Source: Chloroflexota bacterium (GTDB lineage Bacteria > Chloroflexota > Limnocylindria > QHBO01). From it: a stretch of 7,512 bases of DNA. Shown piece by piece: positions 1 through 5,694 of the stretch. The translations under genes were made by a program, and so were the position numbers. How positions within the stretch are numbered: the first letter of the stretch is position 1; every line of letters starts with the position of its first letter. The stretch covers positions 1 to 7,512 of the forward strand of contig JAGXHP010000148.1 of assembly GCA_024636135.1 (NCBI GenBank), read 5' to 3'. The notes under the pieces are model-generated. The model was not told the origin of the DNA. It searched no databases and saw only the letters and a program-made list of their open reading frames with translations.

Positions 1-456
1 CGCCCGCGCACCGCTGTCCCTGGCGTGGTCGACGGCTGCGCGTGCGAGCGCGTAGGCGATGCGCTGACGCCGATACCCCGCGCGGACGAACACGCAGGTC
101 ACCGCCCACACGCTCTCGTCGGCCTTGTCCTCGTTGCGACCCTCCCACGGTGTCCGGTACACCCGGAGCAGGCCCTCGTACGCGGGACGCGGCTCAACGG
201 CGCACCAGCCGACGGGGGTGCCTTCGAGATAGGCGACGAGCCCAGTCGTCGACTCGGCGTCCGGGGTATTGGCGTTCGTTTGGGTCCGCAGGCGGACGGC
301 GCGCTCCTCGGCGGGAAAGGATCCGAACGACTCGCGGGGCGCGAGCTTGTACCGCTGGCACCAACACGTCGACGCCGCCCCTCGCGAGCCGAAGATCGCC
401 TCGATGTCCTTCCAGGGGGCCTGGTTAGCAGGCACCACGGTGATGTTTTCAGTCAT
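1..456 (-). CDS. GNAT-family N-acetyltransferase, partial (C-terminus beyond left edge)
   Basis: The frame is open from an ATG at 456 down to base 1, giving 152 residues beginning MTENITVVPANQAPWKDIEA. Members of this superfamily transfer an acetyl group from acetyl-CoA to an amine in the cytoplasm; the substrate here cannot be read. An early Cys/Trp-rich stretch (STCWCQRYKLAPRESF, about residues 29-44) resembles a set of actinobacterial and related GNAT proteins. A beta-strand pair with GLVAYLEGTPVGWCAVEPRP (about 73-92) follows, then VWAVTCVFVRAGYRRQGIAYALARA (about 117-141, quoted in two parts: VWAVTCVFVRAGYR, RQGIAYALARA). The RRQGIA segment is the acetyl-CoA pyrophosphate-binding loop (R/Q-x-x-G-x-G/A). 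The end of the domain is missing because the window stops. No Shine-Dalgarno is visible upstream of the ATG. The dehydrogenase gene upstream is on the same strand, 113 nt away, so co-transcription is possible. The family call is firm and the function unknown. Confidence 0.85.
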   Translation of the reverse strand, partial: MTENITVVPANQAPWKDIEAIFGSRGAASTCWCQRYKLAPRESFGSFPAEERAVRLRTQTNANTPDAESTTGLVAYLEGTPVGWCAVEPRPAYEGLLRVYRTPWEGRNEDKADESVWAVTCVFVRAGYRRQRIAYALARAAVDHARDSGARA

Positions 457-569
457 TCGACGGGACGGTTGGCAACAGTCATGGCGCCATCGTGCGGGAT
501 CGAGGTGGGCGCTCGCGCCGTGGTTCGGCACTCGCCTTGGCGCCCGTAGCGTGCAGGGCGTGCTGGCCG

Positions 570-1376
570 TCAGGCCGGCAGCAGGCGCTTCATCTGGTTT
601 GCGATGAAGCCCGCGGCGCGACGGGGGCTCAGTCGATAGATCCGGTCCATGAACTTCGCATCGTTCCCGACCATGACGCGATAGGCGTCCCGTTCCATCC
701 CATCGAGAATGATCCGCGCGGCCTTGTCCGCTGAAGTCGTGCGGCTCGCCAATTTCTCTGCATCGGCGCCACTGATCGGCACGTCGACGCCGGAGTTCTG
801 CGTGATGTTGGTCGCCACCGCGCCCGGGAAGATGACGGTGACCCGAACGTTCGTGCCGCGGCACTCTGAGTGGAGTCCCTCGGTGAGCAGCTTGACCGCC
901 GCCTTCGACGCCCCGTACACGGTCTGGCCGGGAACGGGAAGGAAGCCGCCCATACTCGAGACGTTCACGATGTGGCCCTCGGGGCGGCCGAGCAGCACCG
1001 GAAGGAAGGTCTTGGTCAGGTACAGGGTGCCGAGCCAGTTCGAGGCGAAGACACGGTCGATCGCTTCGTACTCGAGGTCCTTGAGCCGGACGAACGGCTG
1101 GATGATCCCGGCACAGTGGACGATCCCGTCGACGGCCCCGTGCGCGTCGATGACGGCCCCAGGCAGCGCCTCGACGGCGGACCGATCAGCCACGTTGAGC
1201 ACGTGAGTCGAGACGCGGTCGCCGGCCGCGGCCAGCTGCGCAGTCTCTTCCAGCGTGGTCGGGTTGATGTCGGAGGCCGCCACGCGTGCGCCGCGCCGCA
1301 GGGCTTCGAGCGTCACCTCGCGGCCGATTCCGCTTCCCGCCCCGGTGACGACCAGGACCCGGTTCGCGATCTTCAT
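570..1376 (-). CDS. SDR-family NAD(P)-dependent oxidoreductase (classical short-chain dehydrogenase)
   Basis: The 268-residue product has the usual length of a classical SDR, a soluble Rossmann-fold enzyme that oxidises or reduces a hydroxyl/carbonyl group using NAD(P). The cofactor-binding TGAGSGIG lies at residues 11-18, just after the first beta strand. D36 at the end of beta-2 (AASDIN) suggests a preference for NAD(H), by family rules. The NNAG motif appears as HCAG (87-90). The catalytic tetrad is readable as N113, S141 (NVSSMGG), Y154 and K158 (YGASK), followed by the PG motif at 184-185. The start at 1376 was chosen because the protein then opens directly into beta-1 (MKIANRVLVVTG) and GAGGTG lies just upstream. 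A longer reading to 1592 would add 72 residues of low-complexity sequence overlapping the divergent gene. The C-terminal part (residues 240-268) is basic. The substrate is unknown. Confidence 0.93.
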   Translation of the reverse strand: MKIANRVLVVTGAGSGIGREVTLEALRRGARVAASDINPTTLEETAQLAAAGDRVSTHVLNVADRSAVEALPGAVIDAHGAVDGIVHCAGIIQPFVRLKDLEYEAIDRVFASNWLGTLYLTKTFLPVLLGRPEGHIVNVSSMGGFLPVPGQTVYGASKAAVKLLTEGLHSECRGTNVRVTVIFPGAVATNITQNSGVDVPISGADAEKLASRTTSADKAARIILDGMERDAYRVMVGNDAKFMDRIYRLSPRRAAGFIANQMKRLLPA

Positions 1377-1380
1377 GGAG

Positions 1381-1386
1381 CACCTC
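1381..1386 (-). promoter_or_regulatory. Ribosome binding site of the SDR gene
   Basis: Read on the minus strand this is GAGGTG, four bases before the ATG at 1376. The spacing is slightly short, but it is the only Shine-Dalgarno-like match near a start that leaves the SDR fold intact. It supports the 1376 start over an in-frame ATG further upstream. Confidence 0.55.
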
Positions 1387-1540
1387 GTTGGGGGTTCTCG
1401 CTTCACGCTACGAGCGGAGTTCAATGACCGCCCGGGCCATTCGGCCCGTTGCAGCTGTCCCGCAGTCCTGATCTGGCTCGAGGGTGAACCCGTACGGGCG
1501 AGACGCGCTGGCCGTGGAGCGTATCCTCGATTTCCGCACC

Positions 1541-1544
1541 GGAG
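1541..1544 (+). promoter_or_regulatory. Ribosome binding site of the 96-residue protein gene
   Basis: GGAG stands seven bases before the ATG at 1552. This favours that start over earlier in-frame codons, which would run back into the divergent SDR gene. A TATCCT at 1522-1527 could be a -10 box, but no convincing -35 lies upstream of it. Confidence 0.55.
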
Positions 1545-1551
1545 CACTTCG

Positions 1552-1842
1552 ATGGATTCCGAGCAGACCGGCCGACTGACGGCCCTCCTCAACGAGGCGC
1601 AACAGTCGCACGGCCGCTACGAAGCGACCGAGCTCAATGGCGTGTTCGACGAGGAATGGCCGCAGTGGTACGGGGCGTACGCCGTCGAGCACGGCCTGGC
1701 TGAGATCCTGGGACACGATGTCGCAGCCGATCGCGTGGGCACCCATCTCGCCAACGCCTACGCCGAATTCGAGGCAGCCGATCCGAAGCCGGACGAATCG
1801 TGGGCCGAGTACATCGCTCGCCGCTGGCCCGGCGAGCTCTAG
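1552..1842 (+). CDS. Uncharacterised small acidic protein (96 aa)
   Basis: I do not recognise a named family. The product begins MDSEQTGRLTALLNEAQQSH and is acidic, with no signal peptide or membrane segment, so it is probably a small cytoplasmic protein. It looks mostly helical. Distinctive features are an N-terminal helix with LLNEAQQSHGRYE (about residues 12-24), an aromatic centre EEWPQWYGAYAVEHG (about 34-48), and a tail AEYIARRWPGEL. Similar short proteins with an 'AxxxHGxYE...EEWPxWYA' pattern occur as hypothetical proteins in GC-rich bacteria; this is from memory of sequence style, not a database match. A GGAG sequence supports the start. The ParB-like gene begins 14 nt after the stop on the same strand, so the two probably form a transcription unit. 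The long in-frame extension upstream to 1255 is antisense to the SDR gene and was rejected. Confidence 0.75.
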   Translation: MDSEQTGRLTALLNEAQQSHGRYEATELNGVFDEEWPQWYGAYAVEHGLAEILGHDVAADRVGTHLANAYAEFEAADPKPDESWAEYIARRWPGEL

Positions 1843-1844
1843 CC

Positions 1845-1850
1845 GCGAGG
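1845..1850 (+). promoter_or_regulatory. Ribosome binding site deciding a GTG start
   Basis: GCGAGG ends six bases before the GTG at 1857 and lies directly after the stop codon of the preceding gene. It supports a GTG start there rather than the in-frame ATG at 1800, which would overlap the upstream gene by 43 bases. Confidence 0.5.
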
Positions 1851-1856
1851 CCTCCG

Positions 1857-2675
1857 GTGGCGAACGAGTCGCTCCTCCCGCTGCGCGATGTGAGACGGCA
1901 CCTTCGCGTCCGTGGAGAGCGGTTTGTGGGCATGCGCGAGATCCCGACGGACGCGATCGTCGGTTCGGTGGATCGGTCCGTCGACTTCGACCGGTTCTTC
2001 CGCACCCGCCGTCGCGATCTGAAGAAGCGTATTGACGGGCTGCGCGCGGCGTTCGGCGACCGGCCGATGCCGCCGATCACCGTCTATGAGGCCGGTGGGC
2101 TGTACTTCGTCGTCGACGGCCACCACCGCGTGGCGCTCGCCCGGCAGCAGGGTGCCGACGTCATGGATGCCGAGGTCACGCAGATCGAGACCTCGCACCG
2201 GCTGCATCCCGACGTGGACATCCTCGAGCTGATCCACACCGAGCAGCATCGGCGCTTCAAGGAACGGACGGGTCTGCACGACGTGGCGCCTGAAGCAATC
2301 GTGGAGTTCTCTCGACCGCTCGGCTACGGCGAGCTGCTGCAGGTCATCGAGGCACACGCGTACGAGCTCAGCCAGCAGCGGGGGAGCCTGGTGCCGATCG
2401 CGGAGGCGACGCGAGACTGGTACGACACCAGCTGGCTGCCCGCCCTCGAGGCGATCGAGTCGTCCGGCCTGCGCCGGGCCTACGACTTCAAGACCGATGG
2501 GGACCGCTACCTGTGGACCTACCGCAAGCTGCAGGAGCTCCGGGCCGCCGAGCCCGCCGCCAGCTGGGCCGACGCCGCGGCCATCCTCGCCAGGATGCCG
2601 GTCGAGCGCAGACATCGCCGCGAGACCGAGCGCGCAAGGCGGCGACCTCTGCCGCCGAGCACGCCGAATGCCTGA
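1857..2675 (+). CDS. ParB/Srx-like domain protein of unknown role
   Basis: The 272-residue product carries a ParB-N-terminal-like (ParB/sulfiredoxin fold) module. VGMREIPTDAIVGSVDRS (24-41) leads to the hydrophobic PPITVYEAGGLYFVVDGHHR (72-91), and DGHHRVALAR (87-96) is the signature loop, the variant of GxxR boxes found in nucleotide-binding ParB folds. An all-helical second half contains WYDTSWLPALEAIESSGL (188-205) and DRYLWTYRKLQELR (216-229), ending in a basic Arg-rich tail (250-263). Many GC-rich Chloroflexota and Actinomycetota carry such proteins, often labelled 'ParB-like nuclease domain' or 'chromosome partitioning'. There is no parA neighbour, no clear HTH for parS binding and no replication context, so a true partition role is unlikely. 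CTP binding or a regulatory role is inference. It probably shares a transcript with the 96-residue gene upstream. The 3' end faces the repeat and the convergent glycosylase gene. Confidence 0.82.
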   Translation: MANESLLPLRDVRRHLRVRGERFVGMREIPTDAIVGSVDRSVDFDRFFRTRRRDLKKRIDGLRAAFGDRPMPPITVYEAGGLYFVVDGHHRVALARQQGADVMDAEVTQIETSHRLHPDVDILELIHTEQHRRFKERTGLHDVAPEAIVEFSRPLGYGELLQVIEAHAYELSQQRGSLVPIAEATRDWYDTSWLPALEAIESSGLRRAYDFKTDGDRYLWTYRKLQELRAAEPAASWADAAAILARMPVERRHRRETERARRRPLPPSTPNA

Positions 2676-2733
2676 TGGCGCGACCGATACTCGTGGACCA
2701 GGCTGCCAGGCACGTGCCCGTAGCGGAGGTTCT

Positions 2734-2918
2734 GCCGATTGATCGTCGGAATTGCGCCTCAACCCCGATCCGGGCGCGTTCCTGCTGAAATATCGGCTGT
2801 GCCTTGGCCCGAAGGAGCCCTGGTTGCTCATCCGGGCCACTTCACGACCGATATGTCGGCGACGTGGCGCCCGCAAGGGCGTTGAGGCGCCTTACCGCCG
2901 ATACATCGTCGCCGCCGG
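2734..2918 (+). repeat. 185-bp dispersed intergenic repeat, left copy
   Basis: This stretch aligns without gaps to 4081-4265 in the same orientation, with about 155 of 185 positions identical by hand count. It fills most of the 289-nt gap between the convergent ParB-like and glycosylase genes. It contains three near-palindromic octamers: GAAATATC (2787-2794), GATATGTC (2850-2857) and GATACATC (2900-2907). A GGCG-N6-CGCC hairpin is shared with the right copy. Homology may start a little earlier, because GTAGCGGA occurs just left of both copies (2720-2727 and 4058-4065) with a 9-nt spacing difference. The longest open frame across it does not show codon-position bias in the differences, so I treat it as non-coding. 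No transposase or clear target-site duplication was seen. Confidence 0.85.
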
Positions 2919-2964
2919 CCAGTTCCGCACACTCCACGAGCTCGGCGTTGTCGATGCGTCGCGT

Positions 2965-4047
2965 CTAGCCCTCGGTCGCGTCGAGCGCCAGCCACGCGCG
3001 GAGCTGGTCGAGCTCATCGAGGATGGCGGTCCGCATCGCCCGGGTGAACTTCACATCCTCGTGGATAGCATGGACCCTCAGGACGGACGCCTTGCGGTCG
3101 GCCGCCGCGTCCACCTTGCCGACGAGCCGGTCCTCGTGGAGGATCGGCAGGGCGTAGAAGCCCCACCGCCGGTTCGCCACCGGCTTGTACATCTCGAGCA
3201 CGTACTCGAACTCGAACAGCTCCATGGCGCGGACCCGGTCGTGGATGAGCCGATCGAAGGGCGACAGGAGCGCGGTTCGACCCGCGAAGCCGTCGTCGAG
3301 TGCCGCGGGATCGACACGCCACTCGCCCTTGGTCCCCTCGACCACGGCCGGTTCGCCGGTGTCGTCGACGTGGACCGGCTCCCCGGGCACGGAGCGCGGC
3401 TTGCCGCGGGCGATGCCAAGCGACACAAGCCGTCGCTCGCTTCTCAGCCGCGACGCAACCTCGGCGCTGGGGATCTCGAGGTCGGACGGGTACACGCGTT
3501 CGGCGAGGTCCCAGATCCGCTCGCGACCCACCCGACCTGAGATGGCCACCTCGCCCAGCCGCTGGAGGAGCTCCAGCATCTGGGTCACGTTGCGGTTGTT
3601 GGTCCATCCGCTCGAGGGCCACGGGACGGCGGCGGTGTCGGGGATGGCGCGCGAGCTGAGCGGTCCGGCGTCGGCTAGGCGGTCCAGGACATCGCGGCGA
3701 AAGCCATCGTTGGCGCGCAGCCAGGCACGGTGCTTCTCGCCGAAGACCAGATTGACCACCTCGGCCAAGTAGAGGCCAAGGTCCCGCATCGGTCTCACCA
3801 TGGCGTCGAACTCGAACAGCGTCCGATCCTGCTCGAGCGCCCGCGTCAGGTCGGCCGGCTGATACGACGACCCCAACCGGCTCCAGGCGACGAGGTCCGC
3901 GCTCGGAGCGATGGCCGATGTCGGGTCGATCTGGAGCATCGTCAGCTGCTCCACGAGCCCCACCAGGTCCGTCGGCCGGGTTGCCTCCAGGACCTGCGCT
4001 CGTACCGCCGCTCGCCGAGCCCGTTCCTTCGTGAGCCGATGCACCAT
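2965..4047 (-). CDS. Winged-helix DNA glycosylase-like protein, YcaQ/AlkZ family (COG3214-type)
   Basis: The 360-residue product matches the usual length and layout of the AlkZ/YcaQ family (HTH_42), monofunctional glycosylases that unhook DNA interstrand crosslinks or remove bulky alkylated bases. The N-terminal helical region contains LVEQLTMLQIDPTSAIAPSA (31-50), with the catalytic motif Q39-I40-D41. The QxD form is that of the YcaQ-like branch, whereas Streptomyces AlkZ has QxQ. Further family landmarks are SRLGSSYQPADL, a DRTLFEFDAMVRPM segment, winged-helix pieces (LLQRLGEVAISGRVGRERIW), and the C-terminal LLSPFDRLIHDR, YKPVANRRWGFYALPILHED and RLVGKVDAAADRK block. The ATG at 4047 has no Shine-Dalgarno; a weak TACCGT lies 7 bases before it, so the mRNA may be leaderless. 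Both flanks are occupied by copies of the 185-bp repeat. Glycosylase activity is inferred from family membership. Confidence 0.9.
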   Translation of the reverse strand: MVHRLTKERARRAAVRAQVLEATRPTDLVGLVEQLTMLQIDPTSAIAPSADLVAWSRLGSSYQPADLTRALEQDRTLFEFDAMVRPMRDLGLYLAEVVNLVFGEKHRAWLRANDGFRRDVLDRLADAGPLSSRAIPDTAAVPWPSSGWTNNRNVTQMLELLQRLGEVAISGRVGRERIWDLAERVYPSDLEIPSAEVASRLRSERRLVSLGIARGKPRSVPGEPVHVDDTGEPAVVEGTKGEWRVDPAALDDGFAGRTALLSPFDRLIHDRVRAMELFEFEYVLEMYKPVANRRWGFYALPILHEDRLVGKVDAAADRKASVLRVHAIHEDVKFTRAMRTAILDELDQLRAWLALDATEG

Positions 4048-4080
4048 CGGAGGTACGGTAGCGGACGCGCCCTCGCCGTC

Positions 4081-4265
4081 GCCGATGGATCGTCAGAATC
4101 GCGCCTCAAGGCCGATCCGGGCGCCTTTCTGCTGATATATCGGCTCAACATTGGCCCGATTCAGCCCTTGTTGCTCCTTCAGGCCACTTCACGACCGCTA
4201 TGTCGGAGACGTGACGCCCGTAGGTGCGTTGGGGCGCCGTTGCGCCGATACATCGTCGTCGCCGG
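4081..4265 (+). repeat. 185-bp dispersed intergenic repeat, right copy
   Basis: This is the direct-repeat partner of 2734-2918. It starts 34 nt upstream of the glycosylase ATG, so it lies in or against that promoter, and it ends at the base before the alpha/beta hydrolase stop codon (4266-4268), so it also forms that operon's 3' flank. Octamers are GATATATC (4134-4141), GCTATGTC (4197-4204) and GATACATC (4247-4254). Segments 4134-4149 and 4239-4254 are inverted with 14 of 16 bases complementary. A perfect 5-bp stem with a 4-base loop (GGCGC-CGTT-GCGCC) sits at 4233-4246. No T-run follows on either strand, so a canonical intrinsic terminator is not supported. Confidence 0.85.
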
Positions 4266-5147
4266 TCACTCCCCGGCGAGCACCTCGCGCAGCTTCGCGG
4301 CGAACCCGTCCGGTTCCCCGGTCTGACCGTATTCGCCGCCGAGGAACCCGCCGTGTCCGCTCGGGAAGATCACCGGCTCCGTGCCGAGGCGGTCGGCGAC
4401 GGCGACGGCGCCGCGTTGCGCCATCTCGCCATCCGACTCTGCGCCGGCCGCGATCACGATCCGCGTCGACGCGGCCCGCAGAGCGTCAATGTCGGGAACG
4501 TAGTGGGTGGTGTTGACCATGTTCGAACCAAGCATCGGATCGTTCCGGTTGCCATCGTCCTCTGTCGGCATCCCGAACATCGCGGGATCCGGCGCCGGCT
4601 GCTGCGCGTAGTCGTTGGGAAACTTGCCCTTGTGGCTCACGACGGCGATGAAGTGCGCCATGCCCGCGCCCCAACCGCTGCGGTTGTACGTCTCCATGAT
4701 CGCTCGGGCGGCCGCCTCCGCGTTCTCGCGGTCGGGCAGGATCGAGGCGAGTGGGGGCTCGTGCGCGACCAATGTTCGGACGTCATCGGGATGCATCGCA
4801 ACCAGGGCCAGCGCGTTTACCGCGCCACCGCTGCTTGCAAACAGATCCACCGGCCCGGCTCCGAGCGTTTCAATGAGCCGATGTAGGTCATCCGCGTGGT
4901 CTTCGGGCGACGACGGGCTCGCGGGATCGTCCTTCGTGCTGCGTTCGACGCCCCGCGGGTCGTAGGTCACGACCGTCCGGTCGGCGAAGTGGCCGGCCAG
5001 CGTGCCGAAGCCGGAGGCGCCCATCGGTGAGCCGATCAAGAGGAGGATCGGCTCGGTGGTCTCGGGGTTGCTCCGGATGTCGTACGTCAGTGTCCCGCCC
5101 TCGGTGGGGAGGGTGCCTGTGGTCGCCTGGGTCGTCGTGGCGGTCAT
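4266..5147 (-). CDS. Alpha/beta hydrolase
   Basis: The 293-residue product has the alpha/beta-hydrolase fold. Beta-3 and the oxyanion-loop region read EPILLLIGSPMGASGFGTLA (32-51), and VVTYDPRGVERS (59-70) is the typical DxRG turn. The nucleophile elbow is DLFASSGGAVNALALVAMHP (101-120): A-S-S106-G-G in place of the canonical G-x-S-x-G, with small residues at both required positions. H265 in PSGHGGFLG is the probable catalytic His, and D239 or E237 (AAGAESDG, 233-240) is a candidate acid. There is no signal peptide, so it probably acts in the cytoplasm. The reaction (esterase, lactonase or similar) cannot be told. The ATG at 5147 was chosen because AAGGA stands seven bases before it. The ATG at 5225 would overlap the upstream gene. 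It lies 31 nt downstream of the SRPBCC gene and is probably the last cistron of the arsR operon. Confidence 0.9.
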   Translation of the reverse strand: MTATTTQATTGTLPTEGGTLTYDIRSNPETTEPILLLIGSPMGASGFGTLAGHFADRTVVTYDPRGVERSTKDDPASPSSPEDHADDLHRLIETLGAGPVDLFASSGGAVNALALVAMHPDDVRTLVAHEPPLASILPDRENAEAAARAIMETYNRSGWGAGMAHFIAVVSHKGKFPNDYAQQPAPDPAMFGMPTEDDGNRNDPMLGSNMVNTTHYVPDIDALRAASTRIVIAAGAESDGEMAQRGAVAVADRLGTEPVIFPSGHGGFLGGEYGQTGEPDGFAAKLREVLAGE

Positions 5148-5154
5148 CTTCGAA

Positions 5155-5159
5155 TCCTT
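5155..5159 (-). promoter_or_regulatory. Ribosome binding site of the alpha/beta hydrolase gene
   Basis: On the minus strand this reads AAGGA, seven bases before the ATG at 5147. It decides between that start and the longer in-frame ATG at 5225. Confidence 0.6.
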
Positions 5160-5178
5160 GACGTGTGGTGGGTGATGT

Positions 5179-5694
5179 TCATCGGTCGCCGATCGGCGTG
5201 ACGACGTTTTCCGCGAGGATGCCATCGATCTGGCCGACCGCCTGTGTCAGGCCTTCCTCCATGCCCATGGCCAGGATCTGCTCCATGGCGTTCGCGGTGG
5301 GGAAGATGCTCTCGATCGACATCCGGGTACGCCCGCCGCCGATGTCCTCAATCGTGATTCGACCGTCGTTTTTGGGGAGGGAGTCGTCCGGCGTGCCGTC
5401 GGCGTTCGCGAAGCCATCGCGAAAGAGGAGGCGGCGCGGCGGATCGGTCTCCAGAACCTCCCAGTACCCATGGATCTCGTCGCCCTCGGGGCCGGTCATG
5501 TAATACGCCACGTGGCCGCCGGACGACAGGTCGTGCTGCGTGAACGTGGCGGGGTAGGTGGGTGGTCCCCACCAGCGCTCGAGCTGGCGCGGATCCGCCC
5601 ACAGCTGCCACACCCGTTCTGGTGAAGCGTCGAACTCGGCCTCCAGGGTCATGGTCAGCGTCTGCGGGTCCTTGCGGACGGCGGTGACGGTCAT
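5179..5694 (-). CDS. SRPBCC (AHSA1/START-like) domain protein
   Basis: The 171-residue product is a single helix-grip (SRPBCC, AHSA1-type) domain, a fold that encloses a hydrophobic ligand pocket. The diagnostic opening is LTMTLEAEFDASPERVWQLW (13-32), followed by ADPRQLERWWGPPTYPATF (33-51), with the family's DPxxLxxWWGP pattern. HVAYYMTGPEGDEIHGYWEV (61-80) and RITIEDIGGGRTRMSIESIF (112-131) are the central strands. The long C-terminal helix is GMEEGLTQAVGQIDGIL (144-160). It is encoded directly after an ArsR-type regulator with a 4-base ATGA overlap (5691-5694), which implies translational coupling. This ArsR plus AHSA1 pairing is a common bacterial arrangement in which the ligand or role is usually unknown. 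Family assignment is firm; a role in ligand binding or sensing is inference. Confidence 0.93.
   Translation of the reverse strand: MTVTAVRKDPQTLTMTLEAEFDASPERVWQLWADPRQLERWWGPPTYPATFTQHDLSSGGHVAYYMTGPEGDEIHGYWEVLETDPPRRLLFRDGFANADGTPDDSLPKNDGRITIEDIGGGRTRMSIESIFPTANAMEQILAMGMEEGLTQAVGQIDGILAENVVTPIGDR

Noticed and set aside
481..490. Perfect palindrome ATGGCGCCAT upstream of the GNAT gene
   Set aside because: A 10-bp GC-centred palindrome is easily met by chance here, and no promoter elements could be placed around it.
507..545. GGGCGC/GCGCCC inverted arms between the SDR and GNAT genes as a terminator
   Set aside because: Only 6 bp pair cleanly across a long loop, and no T-run follows on the minus strand.
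1377..1592. N-terminal extension of the SDR to an ATG at 1592
   Set aside because: The extra 72 residues are Arg/Ser-rich, resemble nothing in the family, and overlap the divergent 96-residue gene; the Rossmann strand starts directly at the 1376 ATG.
1839..2876. Long minus-strand open frame (345 codons) antisense to the ParB-like gene
   Set aside because: It has Arg/Gly/Val-rich shadow composition with no recognisable domain, whereas the plus strand encodes a clear ParB-fold motif.
2752..2920. A frame staying open through both repeat copies and giving similar peptides (…DPGAFLL-YRL…, …YRRYIV-AGH/Q)
   Set aside because: Differences between the copies fall about equally on codon positions 1, 2 and 3 (roughly 8, 11 and 10 by hand), with no excess at the third position, and the frame continues antisense into the glycosylase gene. 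The open frame is best explained by high GC.
4048..4070. GGAGG-like sequence at 4050-4054 near the glycosylase start
   Set aside because: It reads GGAGG only on the plus strand; on the coding (minus) strand it is CCTCC, so it cannot be that gene's ribosome binding site.
5148..5225. Hydrolase start at 5225
   Set aside because: It would overlap the SRPBCC gene and add a Ser/Arg-rich stretch; a good ribosome binding site serves the ATG at 5147.
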